From Lentinus brumalis (lineage: Eukaryota; Basidiomycota; Agaricomycetes; Polyporales; Polyporaceae): a stretch of DNA of 64,000 nucleotides. Positions within the stretch are counted from its first letter, which is position 1. The number at the start of each line of letters is the position of its first letter. The translations under genes were made by a program, and so were the position numbers. Below the pieces are notes generated by a model. The model was given only the letters and a program-made list of their open reading frames with translations, was not told where the DNA came from and searched no databases. The stretch lies in assembly GCA_001792895.1 (NCBI GenBank), contig MARA01000002.1, positions 124,001-188,000 on the forward strand, given 5' to 3'. Below are positions 10,222 through 19,572 of this stretch, piece by piece.

Positions 10222-10445
10222 CGCCTTCTGGACAAGAGGAATACTTCGTCGACCGCATCCTCGACCGCCGCCGTCGCGGTTCGGGTTACCAATACCTGAT
10301 CCGATGGCGCGGATATGGCGAAGGCTCCGATAGCTGGCTCCCAGGAACCGCTGTCCGCGATCTCGCGGCCCTGGACGTCTTCCTCCACGAGAATGGTCTC
10401 GAGGACCCCGCAGGTCGTGGTCACACAGCAAATTCTAGTGGATGA
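10081..10445 (+). pseudogene. Frameshifted C-terminal end of Pol with chromodomain
   Basis: In the -1 frame relative to pol, the sequence from about 10081 continues the integrase C-terminus (TYTLDLPPST, PTFHASLLRPF) and then a chromodomain with EYFVDRILDRR and YLIRWRGYGEGSDSW, ending at TGA 10443-10445. Chromodomains of this class direct integration by reading histone marks such as methylated H3K9. The block aligns with pol if one C is restored to the C-run near 10077, so it is the severed tail of the same protein and not a separate gene. A programmed slip in the C-run is possible but less likely. Confidence 0.85.
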
Positions 10446-10452
10446 GGAGGAG

Positions 10453-10709
10453 TGTAACCCCGGCGTGGGTTACGACGTCTACTTCGCTGCTTTCGGACAA
10501 CCGTTTCGAGACCGTGACCATATCGTGACTCTCTTCTGTTCGGCTCCCCGTTGTATATGTATCGCGCCGCGCCTGCGTCGTTCCCCAGTTAACTCTTGAA
10601 CGACGCAGGTAAGCTTCCGTCTTGTGTCTTGTCTTTTGTATTCTGTTAGTTAACTCTTGAACGACGCAGTTTGAAACTGTTCTCTCTTGCGTGAAGTGTC
10701 CTTCTTACA
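10453..10709 (+). repeat. 3' LTR of the chromovirus
   Basis: 257 bp, matching the 5' LTR except for G at 10474. It is preceded by a purine-rich tract and followed by the CACAC target duplication (10710-10714). Confidence 0.95.
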
Positions 10710-10714
10710 CACAC
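10710..10714. repeat. Target-site duplication, right copy (CACAC)
   Basis: Matches 4709-4713 exactly and abuts the 3' LTR. Confidence 0.9.
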
Positions 10715-10850
10715 GCTATCACGCCTGTGTTCGTCGCAGAAAACCTTGTATAGGTTAAGCTATCGTAAGGTTAGAACTGCGTAGATTACGTTCGCCGAGA
10801 CGTAGGGTACCCCTCTTCGTCCTCCAATAGCCGTATCGTTCCAAGATTGG

Positions 10851-13688
10851 TCAAGTAGCAAAAAATTCACGTCTGTTCGCCCACGCTTGGGTATCCTGAA
10901 CGCGCTCTCTAGAGCCTCCTGTGTCCCTCGTAGCCTCTGCCCTGCCCTCTTTTTCCGCGCGTGCTCGGTCCCCCTCGGCGGTTCGACGGCTGGGCTGAGT
11001 TGGGGTTGCGGTTGGCGCGGCTGCTTGCGTTCGAATTCGATGGTGCATGTCCTCGTCTCGGCGGGCCTTGCTGCCAGCCGTTCCAACTCCCTTCGCGGGC
11101 TCTTCCGTTGCGCCTGTCGTCGTTCCCTCGCTGGGTCGTGGGGGGCGCCTCTCGAAGGCTACATTGGGGTTGTTTTCTTCATCGTCCCGACGCCTTTCCC
11201 CGAAGACGCCCTCGCTCGGCGCAGGCCCGTTCCATCCCCGTGTTCTCGGGTATGGACACAGGTGGGACAGATGATTTACGCTCTTGCATCCGCTGCATGG
11301 AGCAATGTATCTGACTCGACCTGTTCCAATCGCAAAGCTCGGGTAGCGTCTCGCGCGCAGGGCAGCTACCCAGCGCCTCCACTCGCGCATCGACCTCGTT
11401 GGCGACCGGCCGATATGGATGTTAGCGATGTAGTTGCCGTTAGTTAGCTGGAAGGTTTCGACCCGAATTGAGCCGAGCACGCGTTCAACTGCCTCTTCCG
11501 TTGGGATGCCAGCAAAGTCTGGGTTTGTCGTCGTCATTTCTGCGATCCAGGCCCACATTTCGTCCTCGCGAAGGACGCGCAGGACAGCCGCTTTGATCTT
11601 GCTCGTGTGGCCCGCCAGGTAGCCTTCTAGCATAAAGAGCCAAGACGGGAGGGTTATCGCTCTAGGGAAAGTGAGGAAGGAGATCGCCCGGAAGGACCAG
11701 GCGCCTCGAGCAATCACCCGTGCGACGCTCCTCTCTGAGAGGCCTCGTATTGCCCATAGAGTCGGACGGTCCCTTGTCCTCCTGCTGGAGCCCTCTGCTG
11801 GCTCAGGAGGGACAACGTCGAAATCGCACTCGCCTGTGATCTGCTCAAAGGCCCATCGTAGGGAGTCGGCGATGCGGCGCGTATACTCATCGTCCTCCGT
11901 GTAGCGATAATTGAAGACCTCGAGAAGCGCAACGGAGTTCGGAGGATCGGCCCAAATTTCGCGTATCCAGTCCGTGGCCATGCCGCGCGTTGCTGTCTCC
12001 GGGTCGTCCCGGTGGACTCGCGGGAAGCCGCCGACTGGGGGAGCTGTCGGGCTGTCGTCGTCGAGGAGAACATCGGCTCTGAGTGCGGATGGGATGATTT
12101 CTCCGTCTTCCAGCCAAGCATTGCGTCCTTGCTCAGGGCTGTCCTCTCGCTCATCTTCGTCATCTCGTCGCCCGCGGTGCGCGTCTTCGCTCAGCATCCA
12201 GTCTTCGTCTCCCTGCGGGCTTCTCGAGTTCTGCCGGTCTTGAGGATGAGGTTCGCTCTGCAGGTCAGGGTCATGCGTGTACCGGCCCGTCGCCCGCGGC
12301 CGTTGCGTCAAGGGCGGTGTGCGGAAACGTTCTCTCTGGCCTGCGTTCGCCAGAAACTCCGCCGCTCTCGTGTTCGGTAGCGGTTGGAAAGCCGACGTAG
12401 CTCTCAGGCCGCTTGGCGCCGTCCATCGCGGGCGTCCATCGGTTCTGGGTGTTCTACGTGGGTCGCGTTCCTCATACGGGTCTCTCGGCGGCGCGTACGA
12501 GGCGTGAGCATCCCGTTCGCCCGCCTGCAAGACATTTCGCGTTGAGTAGCGCGCTCCGCTAGCCCTTCCATTTAACCTGGAAGGCCCGGCTTCCGTTCGT
12601 CCTTGACCGTTCTCCTCAGACCTGTAGCCTGCCCTGTCCATTAGAGTCTGCCTGAGGCTGCGTTGTCGGGCCTCGGCCAGCTCCGCCTCGTCCCACAGGC
12701 CTTGTTCGGGAGCTCGGGGCTCGTCGTCGGCACCGGGTGACTCGAGGTCCTGCGTCCGGGCCCGGTTCTTCCCCTTGTTTTTCTTTTGAGCTTCTTCAGC
12801 CGGTGAGTCACGTCCGCTAGGCATCGGATCGACCTCCATCGCCCGGAGTGGTCTAGCCTCCTCATCCGCCTCGGAGGTGCTACTATCCGAGGCGGTTTCG
12901 CGCTCATTTTCTGCTGAGCGTGCTGCTCTACCCGAGTGCGTGTCACTCGGGTGCTGAGCCGCGGTTCGCAGCGCGCTCTGATGCCCATATTGGGTTCGGT
13001 TGTCGACATTTTGTACAGTATGAGGAGGGGGAGTTGAAGCAGCTACAGGCTCGAAAAGACTACCCTCGTCGCGCCTCAGATCGTCCCACTCTAGACCTCC
13101 ACCTCTACTCGTGCTTCGCCACGGATTAGAGGCGCTTGAGGGCTCTCTTTGCAGCAGCGCTAGTCGGGGCCGTCGAGAACCGCGGCGAAGGTCCTCCTGG
13201 TTGGGAGAACCGGGCCACGACCGCTTTCGGACGCTCGGATGGTCATCCAAAAGGTCGGGAACGCGGAGGTGCTTACCCTGGTAGAGCTGTCTGGCCTCGT
13301 CCTCGCTCAGTACGGCGCCGACTGGGACGTTAGTAGTCGCAGTAGCCTCCGCATTCATGTCGAGGGCCAGAGTAGTCGCCTCGGCCGCGAGATCCGCGCT
13401 CGGGTGCGCCATCCCAGAGGTCGCTGACGTCGCGTTCGCCGTGCCATCCGTTTGAACTCCTGCATTGCTCGCCACGTCGTCAAAGGGGGGAGGGGTTGGG
13501 AATAGCGCAAAATAGTCAGTGGTACCTTCGCGAGTAGCTTGCGCTGCCTCTGTTACTTCGGTCTGGGGTCCTCCGCCACCCAGGACGCCTTCTACAGTTG
13601 CCGCTTGGGGTGCGTCGAGCACGTTCTGGCCCGCTCCTTCCCTCGCGCGTGGACCCCTCGGCGTCGGCGTGTCCCAGTTGCTGCCCAT
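10851..13688 (-). CDS. LINE ORF1: gag-like RNA-binding protein
   Basis: 945 residues from the first ATG at 13688; the frame stays open a further 45 codons to a TGA near 13823-13825 without another ATG. The first 500 residues are charged and low in complexity (Arg, Glu, Ser, Pro rich). The C-terminal third has a folded core (WIREIWADPPNSVALLEVFN, later SWLFMLEGYLAGHTSKI) and a canonical CX2CX4HX4C knuckle (CSGCKSVNHLSHLC, about nt 11250-11300, residue about 800), then a basic tail. This architecture is typical of LINE ORF1 nucleic-acid chaperones that coat the element RNA. It lies directly upstream, on the same strand, of ORF2 once the nested LTR element is removed, which supports a single element. 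No frameshift is apparent. Confidence 0.8.
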   Translation of the reverse strand: MGSNWDTPTPRGPRAREGAGQNVLDAPQAATVEGVLGGGGPQTEVTEAAQATREGTTDYFALFPTPPPFDDVASNAGVQTDGTANATSATSGMAHPSADLAAEATTLALDMNAEATATTNVPVGAVLSEDEARQLYQGKHLRVPDLLDDHPSVRKRSWPGSPNQEDLRRGSRRPRLALLQREPSSASNPWRSTSRGGGLEWDDLRRDEGSLFEPVAASTPPPHTVQNVDNRTQYGHQSALRTAAQHPSDTHSGRAARSAENERETASDSSTSEADEEARPLRAMEVDPMPSGRDSPAEEAQKKNKGKNRARTQDLESPGADDEPRAPEQGLWDEAELAEARQRSLRQTLMDRAGYRSEENGQGRTEAGPSRLNGRASGARYSTRNVLQAGERDAHASYAPPRDPYEERDPRRTPRTDGRPRWTAPSGLRATSAFQPLPNTRAAEFLANAGQRERFRTPPLTQRPRATGRYTHDPDLQSEPHPQDRQNSRSPQGDEDWMLSEDAHRGRRDDEDEREDSPEQGRNAWLEDGEIIPSALRADVLLDDDSPTAPPVGGFPRVHRDDPETATRGMATDWIREIWADPPNSVALLEVFNYRYTEDDEYTRRIADSLRWAFEQITGECDFDVVPPEPAEGSSRRTRDRPTLWAIRGLSERSVARVIARGAWSFRAISFLTFPRAITLPSWLFMLEGYLAGHTSKIKAAVLRVLREDEMWAWIAEMTTTNPDFAGIPTEEAVERVLGSIRVETFQLTNGNYIANIHIGRSPTRSMREWRRWVAALRARRYPSFAIGTGRVRYIAPCSGCKSVNHLSHLCPYPRTRGWNGPAPSEGVFGERRRDDEENNPNVAFERRPPRPSEGTTTGATEEPAKGVGTAGSKARRDEDMHHRIRTQAAAPTATPTQPSRRTAEGDRARAEKEGRAEATRDTGGSRERVQDTQAWANRREFFAT

Positions 13689-13998
13689 CGGGGCGAAGCT
13701 CGGGGCGTCAGCACGCGTAGGCGTACTTCCCCAGTCGGAGCGCGAGAGGTCCGGGGAGCCGGACGAGATTGTCTCTTCGGCCCGCGGGGCTGCCGGCTGT
13801 TTGCCAGTCGAGCTGCGTCAGTAACGGCTAGAACGCGATGATGGGAGGCGAGGGGCATGGGCAGGGACAGGCTGTAGCAGCCGTCGCGCTCTTGTGGCGC
13901 CGTAGCGGGCCCGAGACTTGTACGCAGGCTACAATATGATAGTGTACTCACCAAGGCCGCCATGCGCGCAGTCGCGGTCTGGTCCGACCACGCGTCTT

Positions 13999-14484
13999 CT
14001 AAGACACCTGTCTGAACTCCGTCGAAACCCTGATCGTTCGGGGCAGCACCGTGGTGTGCGTGACTTGGTGGTGCGGTGGGTGTGGCACCAGGCCGTAGTG
14101 CGCCAGCACATGCACAGGAAGGTGCAGCTGCTGGAAGGCCGACTGGATCTGAGCCGGGTTCGACGGGGGCGGGAAGACGAACTGCTGAGGCGTGGTCACC
14201 TGGGCGTCCTCGCCGTTGTTGTTGTGCAGCGGGGACTCAGGGTGTCCGTACTGGACGCCTCCCAAGAAGTGGGCAAGGTCGCGATGTTCGAGCGTATCGT
14301 CGATTTCTAGCGGCGTCACCGGCTCGGGGGCCAGGTAGGCTGAAACCGGGGCTTGGACCGGTGCGCTGGCATTGTTTTGCGGCGGAGGAGGCGGTGTGGC
14401 GAGGACTAAGATCCTCGCGCCACCTGGGGTCGTGAGACCTGGGGCCTGGGGATGGTCGCCGTCTGGGGGTAGCTGGCTGGACAT
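13999..14484 (-). CDS. Hypothetical 161-residue ORF upstream of LINE ORF1
   Basis: Starts at ATG 14484 and ends about 175 nt before ORF1's open frame. The product is rich in Pro, Gln and His (LEHRDLAHFLGGVQYGHPES, then NNNGEDAQVTT). Its composition looks natural rather than like an antisense shadow. It has no recognised domain. It could be an extra N-terminal LINE ORF, a piece of ORF1 cut off by a frameshift, or chance. Position and strand favour membership in the LINE 5' region. Confidence 0.35.
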   Translation of the reverse strand: MSSQLPPDGDHPQAPGLTTPGGARILVLATPPPPPQNNASAPVQAPVSAYLAPEPVTPLEIDDTLEHRDLAHFLGGVQYGHPESPLHNNNGEDAQVTTPQQFVFPPPSNPAQIQSAFQQLHLPVHVLAHYGLVPHPPHHQVTHTTVLPRTIRVSTEFRQVS

Positions 14485-16308
14485 GGCAGAGCGAGGGGCG
14501 ATGGCCGGATGTGCGTAGACGTTCGCTGTTAGCTGGGCTTGCAGATGGGAGAGGGGAAGCTGGGGGACGGGAGCGAGAGGCTGGAGAGGTGCCCGCTACC
14601 CTTCCAGGGGAGCGCGAGGCACCGCGACGGTGTTCCCAGCCTCGTTCCTCGGGCTGTCGCTGCTATTAGTCGTGCTCGCGTTCGCCATTTGCTGGCTCTT
14701 ACCGCGTTTTGCTGGCCATAGAGTTGGTTTCTCGGGAGGAGAGGGAGGAGGCAGAGTGAGTCCCATTTGCGGCGCGACGCGTCTCGGTGCGCGCGGCCCG
14801 CGTCGCCGGTTGCGTCGGAGATCCATTATCCGCCTCCGGGCGCTATCACCTGCCAAAAGCGTCAGGAAGACATGCTTTGGCCTCTTCGACCGTACGTCCT
14901 TTCTGTTTACTTCTGTCCTCCCGTCTCGTTCGCTCGTTTCGCGCACCTGGCTCGAAGCTGTGGCAAGCCGTATCGTGCGGCAGCTCAACCCCGTCTCTGG
15001 AGGGCCTTCAAGACGTCTCTCCAGCGTGTGTCGCGCTGTTCTTATTCGGTCCAGTGAGTTGTCGCGTCTGTCCCTGACGCTCAGCCTTCACGCAAGCTCA
15101 AGTGGTCTACTGTTGTCTAGTTCTCGCCTTGGCTATGCCGTCGCCACCGTTTACGGCTCGTCGGCGTATATCGTCTGTTCTGCCGAGCTTTGCTCGTGTT
15201 GACTGTCTGGTGGCTGCTTGGGGACACTAGCCACCGGTCTTCCCTTTCGGCACGCGCGACGTGAGTTACGTTACAGTTCCTGGTTCGTCCTGGCGCGCCG
15301 TTGGCCGCGTCTAGATGCTGACATGCTCAGTTTCAGCGCAGGCTTGCGTGGCCATCCAGCTCATCTGGGACTCTTGGCGGGCCGCTGCAATCAGCGTCGC
15401 TTTGCGAGGGGTCGTCGGTGTCGGGCGATCTCTGGTTCATATCGAGGGTGCGTCTCCTATCAATAGCTTCCGTGAGCGTGCACCGTTATTCCGAGCGCGT
15501 CGCCTTCTCAAAGCTTCTTAGTGCTGCATCAGCTGTTAGTGGCTGTGGCTCGCAGATTGCCGCGTGCCAATTGCGTACTCTAGTTGCGTAGTCTGGCGTG
15601 AGGTTAGGCTGGGGTGGCTGGAGGGCGCGAGAGGCTCGTTCGTGGCTCTGGAGATCGCCGCCCCCTGATATCTACTCGTAGATGAAGTCGTCCGACCGGA
15701 CTGAGCGATGCGTCCGAGTCAGGCTTGGGTTGTCGCGACCGCCTTTGCAGGCGTGCGCGTTGCATTGCGTCGCTCCTCTTCTTCGACCGTACAGTGACCA
15801 GGAGTTAGCGTCGGCTTGTGCACGTCTCGCATGCTGCTATGGTCGGGTTGCGCGGCTCGTCCGCATGCCACTCCTGTAGCTTCATTCTCGTTCGTACTGT
15901 AGGCCGGCCGTCATCCTGTCTCCTTTGGGCCTCTAGGTCTGCTTCTGCACGCCTCCGGCATGCTCATGATCTTCGGTGGGTGCCCGTGCTCATGTCTGCC
16001 GTCTCCTGATTGACATCGGGTTTCTATCGTAGCCGGAACGCCTGCCGGTTGTGTCCGTTCTGCGTTCCGGAGTCAGCTTCTACAGTGTGTCTTCCATAGT
16101 CGAGCCTCCGTCGGCTGCCCTCTGCCCAGCCTTCTGCTCACGGGGCATGCTTGTTGCATCATGGGCGGGCGCCGTTGCAATGTGATATCGTCTGGGCGGT
16201 GATCGTCGCGATCGTCGTTATTGCTCACCCGTTTGGCGTGTCTTCGATACCGTGTGCACGCATACGGCTTATCCGTTTGCCCAGCTAGTGAGACTTCTTA
16301 TCAGTGTG
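14485..16308. other. Gene-poor stretch, possible LINE 5' leader
   Basis: About 1.8 kb with no convincing coding frame on either strand. The plus strand is rich in C and T (minus strand purine-rich), with many short overlapping open frames in several frames. It may be the untranslated 5' part of the LINE or degraded repeat; no terminal repeats are visible. Confidence 0.4.
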
Positions 16309-16878
16309 TCATATGTACATGAATTCGCTTGGTCCAGGCGTCAGCCGGCACTTGGCTCCTCGGCATTGGTTCTCCATTGGCCACGGTCGCACGCATGCAG
16401 GTGTGCTCAGCAGCTCCACCTCATCGCGATCGTCGGGCTCCACGGTGTTGTCTGCCCGTTTCTTCCGGGCTGTTTGGGGTTTCGTCGCCCTCTTAAGTGC
16501 CTCTCTCAGGTCGGGGTACTCCAGGTCCACTCCTACGACTGCATTGCCTCTGCACACATTCACTATCTTCGCTCGGAAACGTCCTCCTTTCCTCCTGACC
16601 ACCTCCTCAATCCTCCCGACGACATGGGGATCGTAGGTGTCGAACTGGTTGGGCGGGACTTGAGGTGAGCAGTGTGCGATGGGCGATAGGGCTAGGATTT
16701 TGACTCGCCTCCCGATTGCGATAGGCTCGTCTGGTAGAATGGCCAGTTCGTAGACGTGCCTCAGCATTCCATCTGCTGTGTCTTGGCTTGGACGTATCGT
16801 GTCCTTCCATCGCGCGAAAAGTAGAAGGTGTGGGGGGTGGTTCGGCGGTGGGATGGTGATTCTGGTTATGGCGAGCAT
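16309..16878 (-). CDS. Hypothetical 189-residue protein, possibly truncated gene
   Basis: ATG at 16878, preceded about 95 nt upstream by a TATAAAT element (minus strand, 16971-16977). The middle of the product has ordinary protein composition (GRRVKILALSP, VVGRIEEVVRRKGGRFRAKI, VGVDLEYPDLREALKRATK), resembling a small basic beta-rich domain I cannot name. The C-terminus is less convincing. The promoter-like element and loss of coding signal downstream would fit a host gene whose 3' part was displaced by transposon insertion, or a LINE 5' ORF. Function unknown. Confidence 0.4.
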   Translation of the reverse strand: MLAITRITIPPPNHPPHLLLFARWKDTIRPSQDTADGMLRHVYELAILPDEPIAIGRRVKILALSPIAHCSPQVPPNQFDTYDPHVVGRIEEVVRRKGGRFRAKIVNVCRGNAVVGVDLEYPDLREALKRATKPQTARKKRADNTVEPDDRDEVELLSTPACVRPWPMENQCRGAKCRLTPGPSEFMYI

Positions 16879-16978
16879 CGCAGGTCGCTGTCTCGTTTCT
16901 GAGTGTGGGTGGTGGGCGGGGGTGATGAGGGGGCGTAGTGAGACGTGGCATTCGCTCCTTTTAAAGTCCGATTTATAA

Positions 16979-18212
16979 CTGAGGCGTCAGAGAGTGTGTG
17001 AGGGCCGGCCCGCGGCGTCCGCGAAAGCTTGCGCAGGGAGAGTAAGGACAGGACGCGCCTTGCAGGCGCGAGGGGAAGTCGCTCCAGACATCCGCTGCAT
17101 TATATGCAGTCTTGTCTTGTCATTGCGTCAGCCACGCGTCGTATTTCCAAAATCGCGACTTATGTCGCAGCATTCTGAGCCATTTTCCGAGATCACGTGA
17201 TCCGGGGCACCTGACCACCCGTCTTAGTCTGAGTAATGCGTCATGTGCATGGGCCGAGGTCGGTCATCCTGGGAGCCTGAGTCTTGTTTCGGCTTGGGAG
17301 CGCGTTGTGCCGCGTTTCAGCGCCCCGGGGTTTCACAGCCACCGGGGAGGCGCGCTGCCGTGCCGGTTGGCGCTCGAGAGGCCACGCGTATAGGTGTGTG
17401 TTTTGGCTGGCCATGTACTTAGGAGCACAGGCTACCGTACGTCGTTATGGGACGCGACGGAGCATCGTTCGCGTTGCGAGGAGGAGGCAGGAGGGAGCCT
17501 CTGTTTTAGAGGGCGTTTGCACGCCGCCACGTCATGGACATGGGCACCGCGAGCGGTGAGTAGGACGTTGTCCTTGTGAGCACGCCGCTCGTATCCAGTA
17601 CGGATTCTTCGTCAAGGACTCATGCAAGTCATTATTCAGTCACTCTCTATCCAGTATAGCTAGAGGGGCCCTCGGTATGGCTGCTCCTAGGAGCCAGTGA
17701 CCGTGGGAAATCGCACCGTGGTGGTGGATGCTGGAAGAGGAGCTCCCCGAACTCGGTTTGCTGCATCACATATCCCTGATCGATGATTTGTGGCCGTTCT
17801 CAGTAAAGTTATGCGCCCCTCCTTCCTCGGTTTGAGAGACGTTGTGCCGCCATGACGGCCTTTGAGTCAGACGCCCATGTGACGCCGCTATGAAACCACA
17901 TCGCTTCTGGGCCTGTACATGCTTCCCTGTTACCACATTCATATCTAGCTCAGCATCCACCAGCAACCACCGGCACAACACGACACTAGTTCCGATTACG
18001 TCCACTGACATATCTGTGTCACTGCTCTTACTCTCATACGACAGGTGCGTGCATCAGATGCTGAGCAATCGCCCAGTGAGTCCAAGTCTAACGAGTCTGC
18101 AACTACGTATTGCAGGCTAGGCTGCTCCATTCCGTGTCCCTGAGCAGCTTTGCATCGGCAACAGTCGCCTCGTCGAACGGGCTCAAGTCAACTGGCGTGC
18201 CAAGCGGCCAAA
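16979..18212. other. Intergenic region upstream of BTB gene 1
   Basis: About 1.2 kb without a supportable gene. The right end is the promoter and leader of the BTB gene that starts at 18213; no clear TATA element was found there. Confidence 0.5.
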
Positions 18213-19234
18213 ATGGACCTGTCAAAACTGTCGGAGGACTCCGAGTTTTGGTTTCACGACGGAAACGTCGTTCTCGTTGCACAACGCGGCGCGTTTCGCG
18301 TACACCGAAGCATACTCTCCCGCCACTCCGAAGTCTTCAGCAACATTTTTGCTATCCCGGCCCCCTCTACCCCAGATTCTAGTACGGAACAGTTTGAAGG
18401 CCTTCCTGCCATCCCTGTTTCCGATTCAGCGCATGACTTGAAACATCTCCTCCACGCTCTATACGACGGTTCCAAGTGGGTCTTGCGGGGGAGCATCGCG
18501 ATACGTGTCCGAGATGACTGACATGCGTTATGGGCTATAGTTACTTGAAACACGGAGAGCCGATTCCGTTCGCAGTCCTAGCTGCCCTGGCGCGTCTCGC
18601 GCACAAGTACCAGCTCGACGAAGTTCTATCTGGCGCATGCGGTCGTCTAGCCTCAGTGTTCTCGGCCGACTTCGACCATTGGCGAATTACGTGCGGCGCG
18701 AGTAATGCGCTCGTGTCCCTCGAGTCGACAGACGCCATCGAGGCCTTCCATCTATTCAGCCTCATCGGCCGAACTGACATGGTCCCCACAGCCATGTACG
18801 CATGCTGTCAGCTTCCCTTCCGCGACATCGTACAAGGGGTGGTGCGCGCGGATGGTACCCTCGAGAAGCTCGACTCCGAGGACCTTGAACGGTGCCTGCA
18901 TGCTCGCGAATTCTTCACGACCTCCTTCGCGTGGATGTCGCTCACATTCCTGGACGTGGAACCCAGTGTGCGATGCACCCGGCGTGCACTTTGCGCTGAG
19001 GGCATCCACAAGGTCAGATTGGGGCCACTGTCCGGCCCCGACATCTGCCAGGGGACGCAAATCCTCTCCGATCACTTTCTATTCCTCGCGAAGTCGATGG
19101 AGGCAGATGGGTGCATATGCGGCGAATGCTTGTCAATGCTGCTTCGTCGGCAGTACAACCTCCTGCAGAAGTTATGGTTGGGGCTTCCTATGCTGATGCA
19201 GTTGGAGGGTATCGAGTGGCCTTCGAGTGTATAG
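18213..19234 (+). CDS. BTB/POZ domain protein 1
   Basis: 318 residues in two exons, 18213-18475 and 18541-19234; the 65-nt intron has donor GTGGGT, branch-like CTGAC and acceptor TATAG, phase 2. The BTB/POZ domain is at about residues 8-120: FWFHDGNVVLVAQRGAFRVH, then SRHSEVFSNIF and SAHDLKHLLHALYDG. The C-terminal half is helical, with RADGTLEKLDSEDLERCLHA and a terminal CICGEC. BTB domains mediate dimerisation and often recruit cullin-3 ligases; the target here is unknown. Four paralogues in this window share the intron position. The ATG was chosen because BTB homology begins a few residues after it. Confidence 0.85.
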
Positions 19235-19572
19235 GGGGCCATAGGGCCACTGTCGACAGTACATGACATACCACACTACTCACACCGGACCATGATACAG
19301 TAGATCGTGTTCTCGGGCATGGACGATAAGAATCATCAGAAAACTTCGCATTGGAACTTGCTAGCACGTACAACTACGGTACGATGCGCATCGTGACCTT
19401 CCGAAACGGAGACAGAAGCTTTTGCTTAATGGACTATGTGCAATGAGGACGATGGAGACGGAGTATATCCAGCGAAAACGGTAGCACGAAACCCCGGTTA
19501 CTGCGCCTGTACCGGCCCAGGTAAACCTGTCAGCGAGATCAGGTGCTAGGACAGTAGAAAGGCACTTACCAA

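Larger units (their letters stand above)
4714..10709 (+). mobile_element. Ty3/gypsy chromovirus (complete LTR retrotransposon, 5,996 bp)
   Basis: Bounded by 257-bp direct LTRs (4714-4970 and 10453-10709) that start TGTAACC and end TTCTTACA, with a CACAC target duplication outside. Internal order is gag, aspartic protease, reverse transcriptase, RNase H, integrase, chromodomain, which defines a chromovirus. A purine-rich tract (about 10439-10452) directly before the 3' LTR is the likely plus-strand primer. After the 5' LTR (4971 onwards) the sequence is CTTTTTTTGAACACC, without the TGG that begins most tRNA primer sites, so self-priming as in Tf1-like elements is possible but unproven. The LTRs differ at one position, indicating recent insertion, yet the coding region carries a stop and a frameshift. 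Confidence 0.95.
1..13823 (-). mobile_element. LINE-type (non-LTR) retrotransposon, interrupted by a nested LTR element
   Basis: A two-ORF non-LTR element runs right to left. ORF1 (10851-13688) is gag-like with a CCHC knuckle. ORF2 (4163 to beyond position 1) has endonuclease, reverse transcriptase and RNase H domains. A Ty3/gypsy element (4714-10709) splits them; with it and one copy of its 5-bp target duplication removed, about 690 nt separate the ORF1 stop from the first ATG of ORF2. The 3' end and any poly(A) tail lie left of the window. The 5' end is not visible: ORF1 is open back to a stop near 13824, and non-coding leader may extend to 14.5 kb or further. The APE-RT-RNase H order suits fungal Tad1-like or I-like LINEs, but clade assignment needs a phylogeny. 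Confidence 0.85.

Noticed and set aside
10218..10445. Independent small chromodomain gene
   Set aside because: Its frame continues the integrase C-terminus without a gap apart from a one-base frameshift, and it lies directly before the 3' LTR. It is the end of pol.
19235..19572. CBM1 module downstream of the GH7 core
   Set aside because: The core ends in a stop, and none of the downstream frames shows the Cys/Gly/Gln pattern of CBM1.
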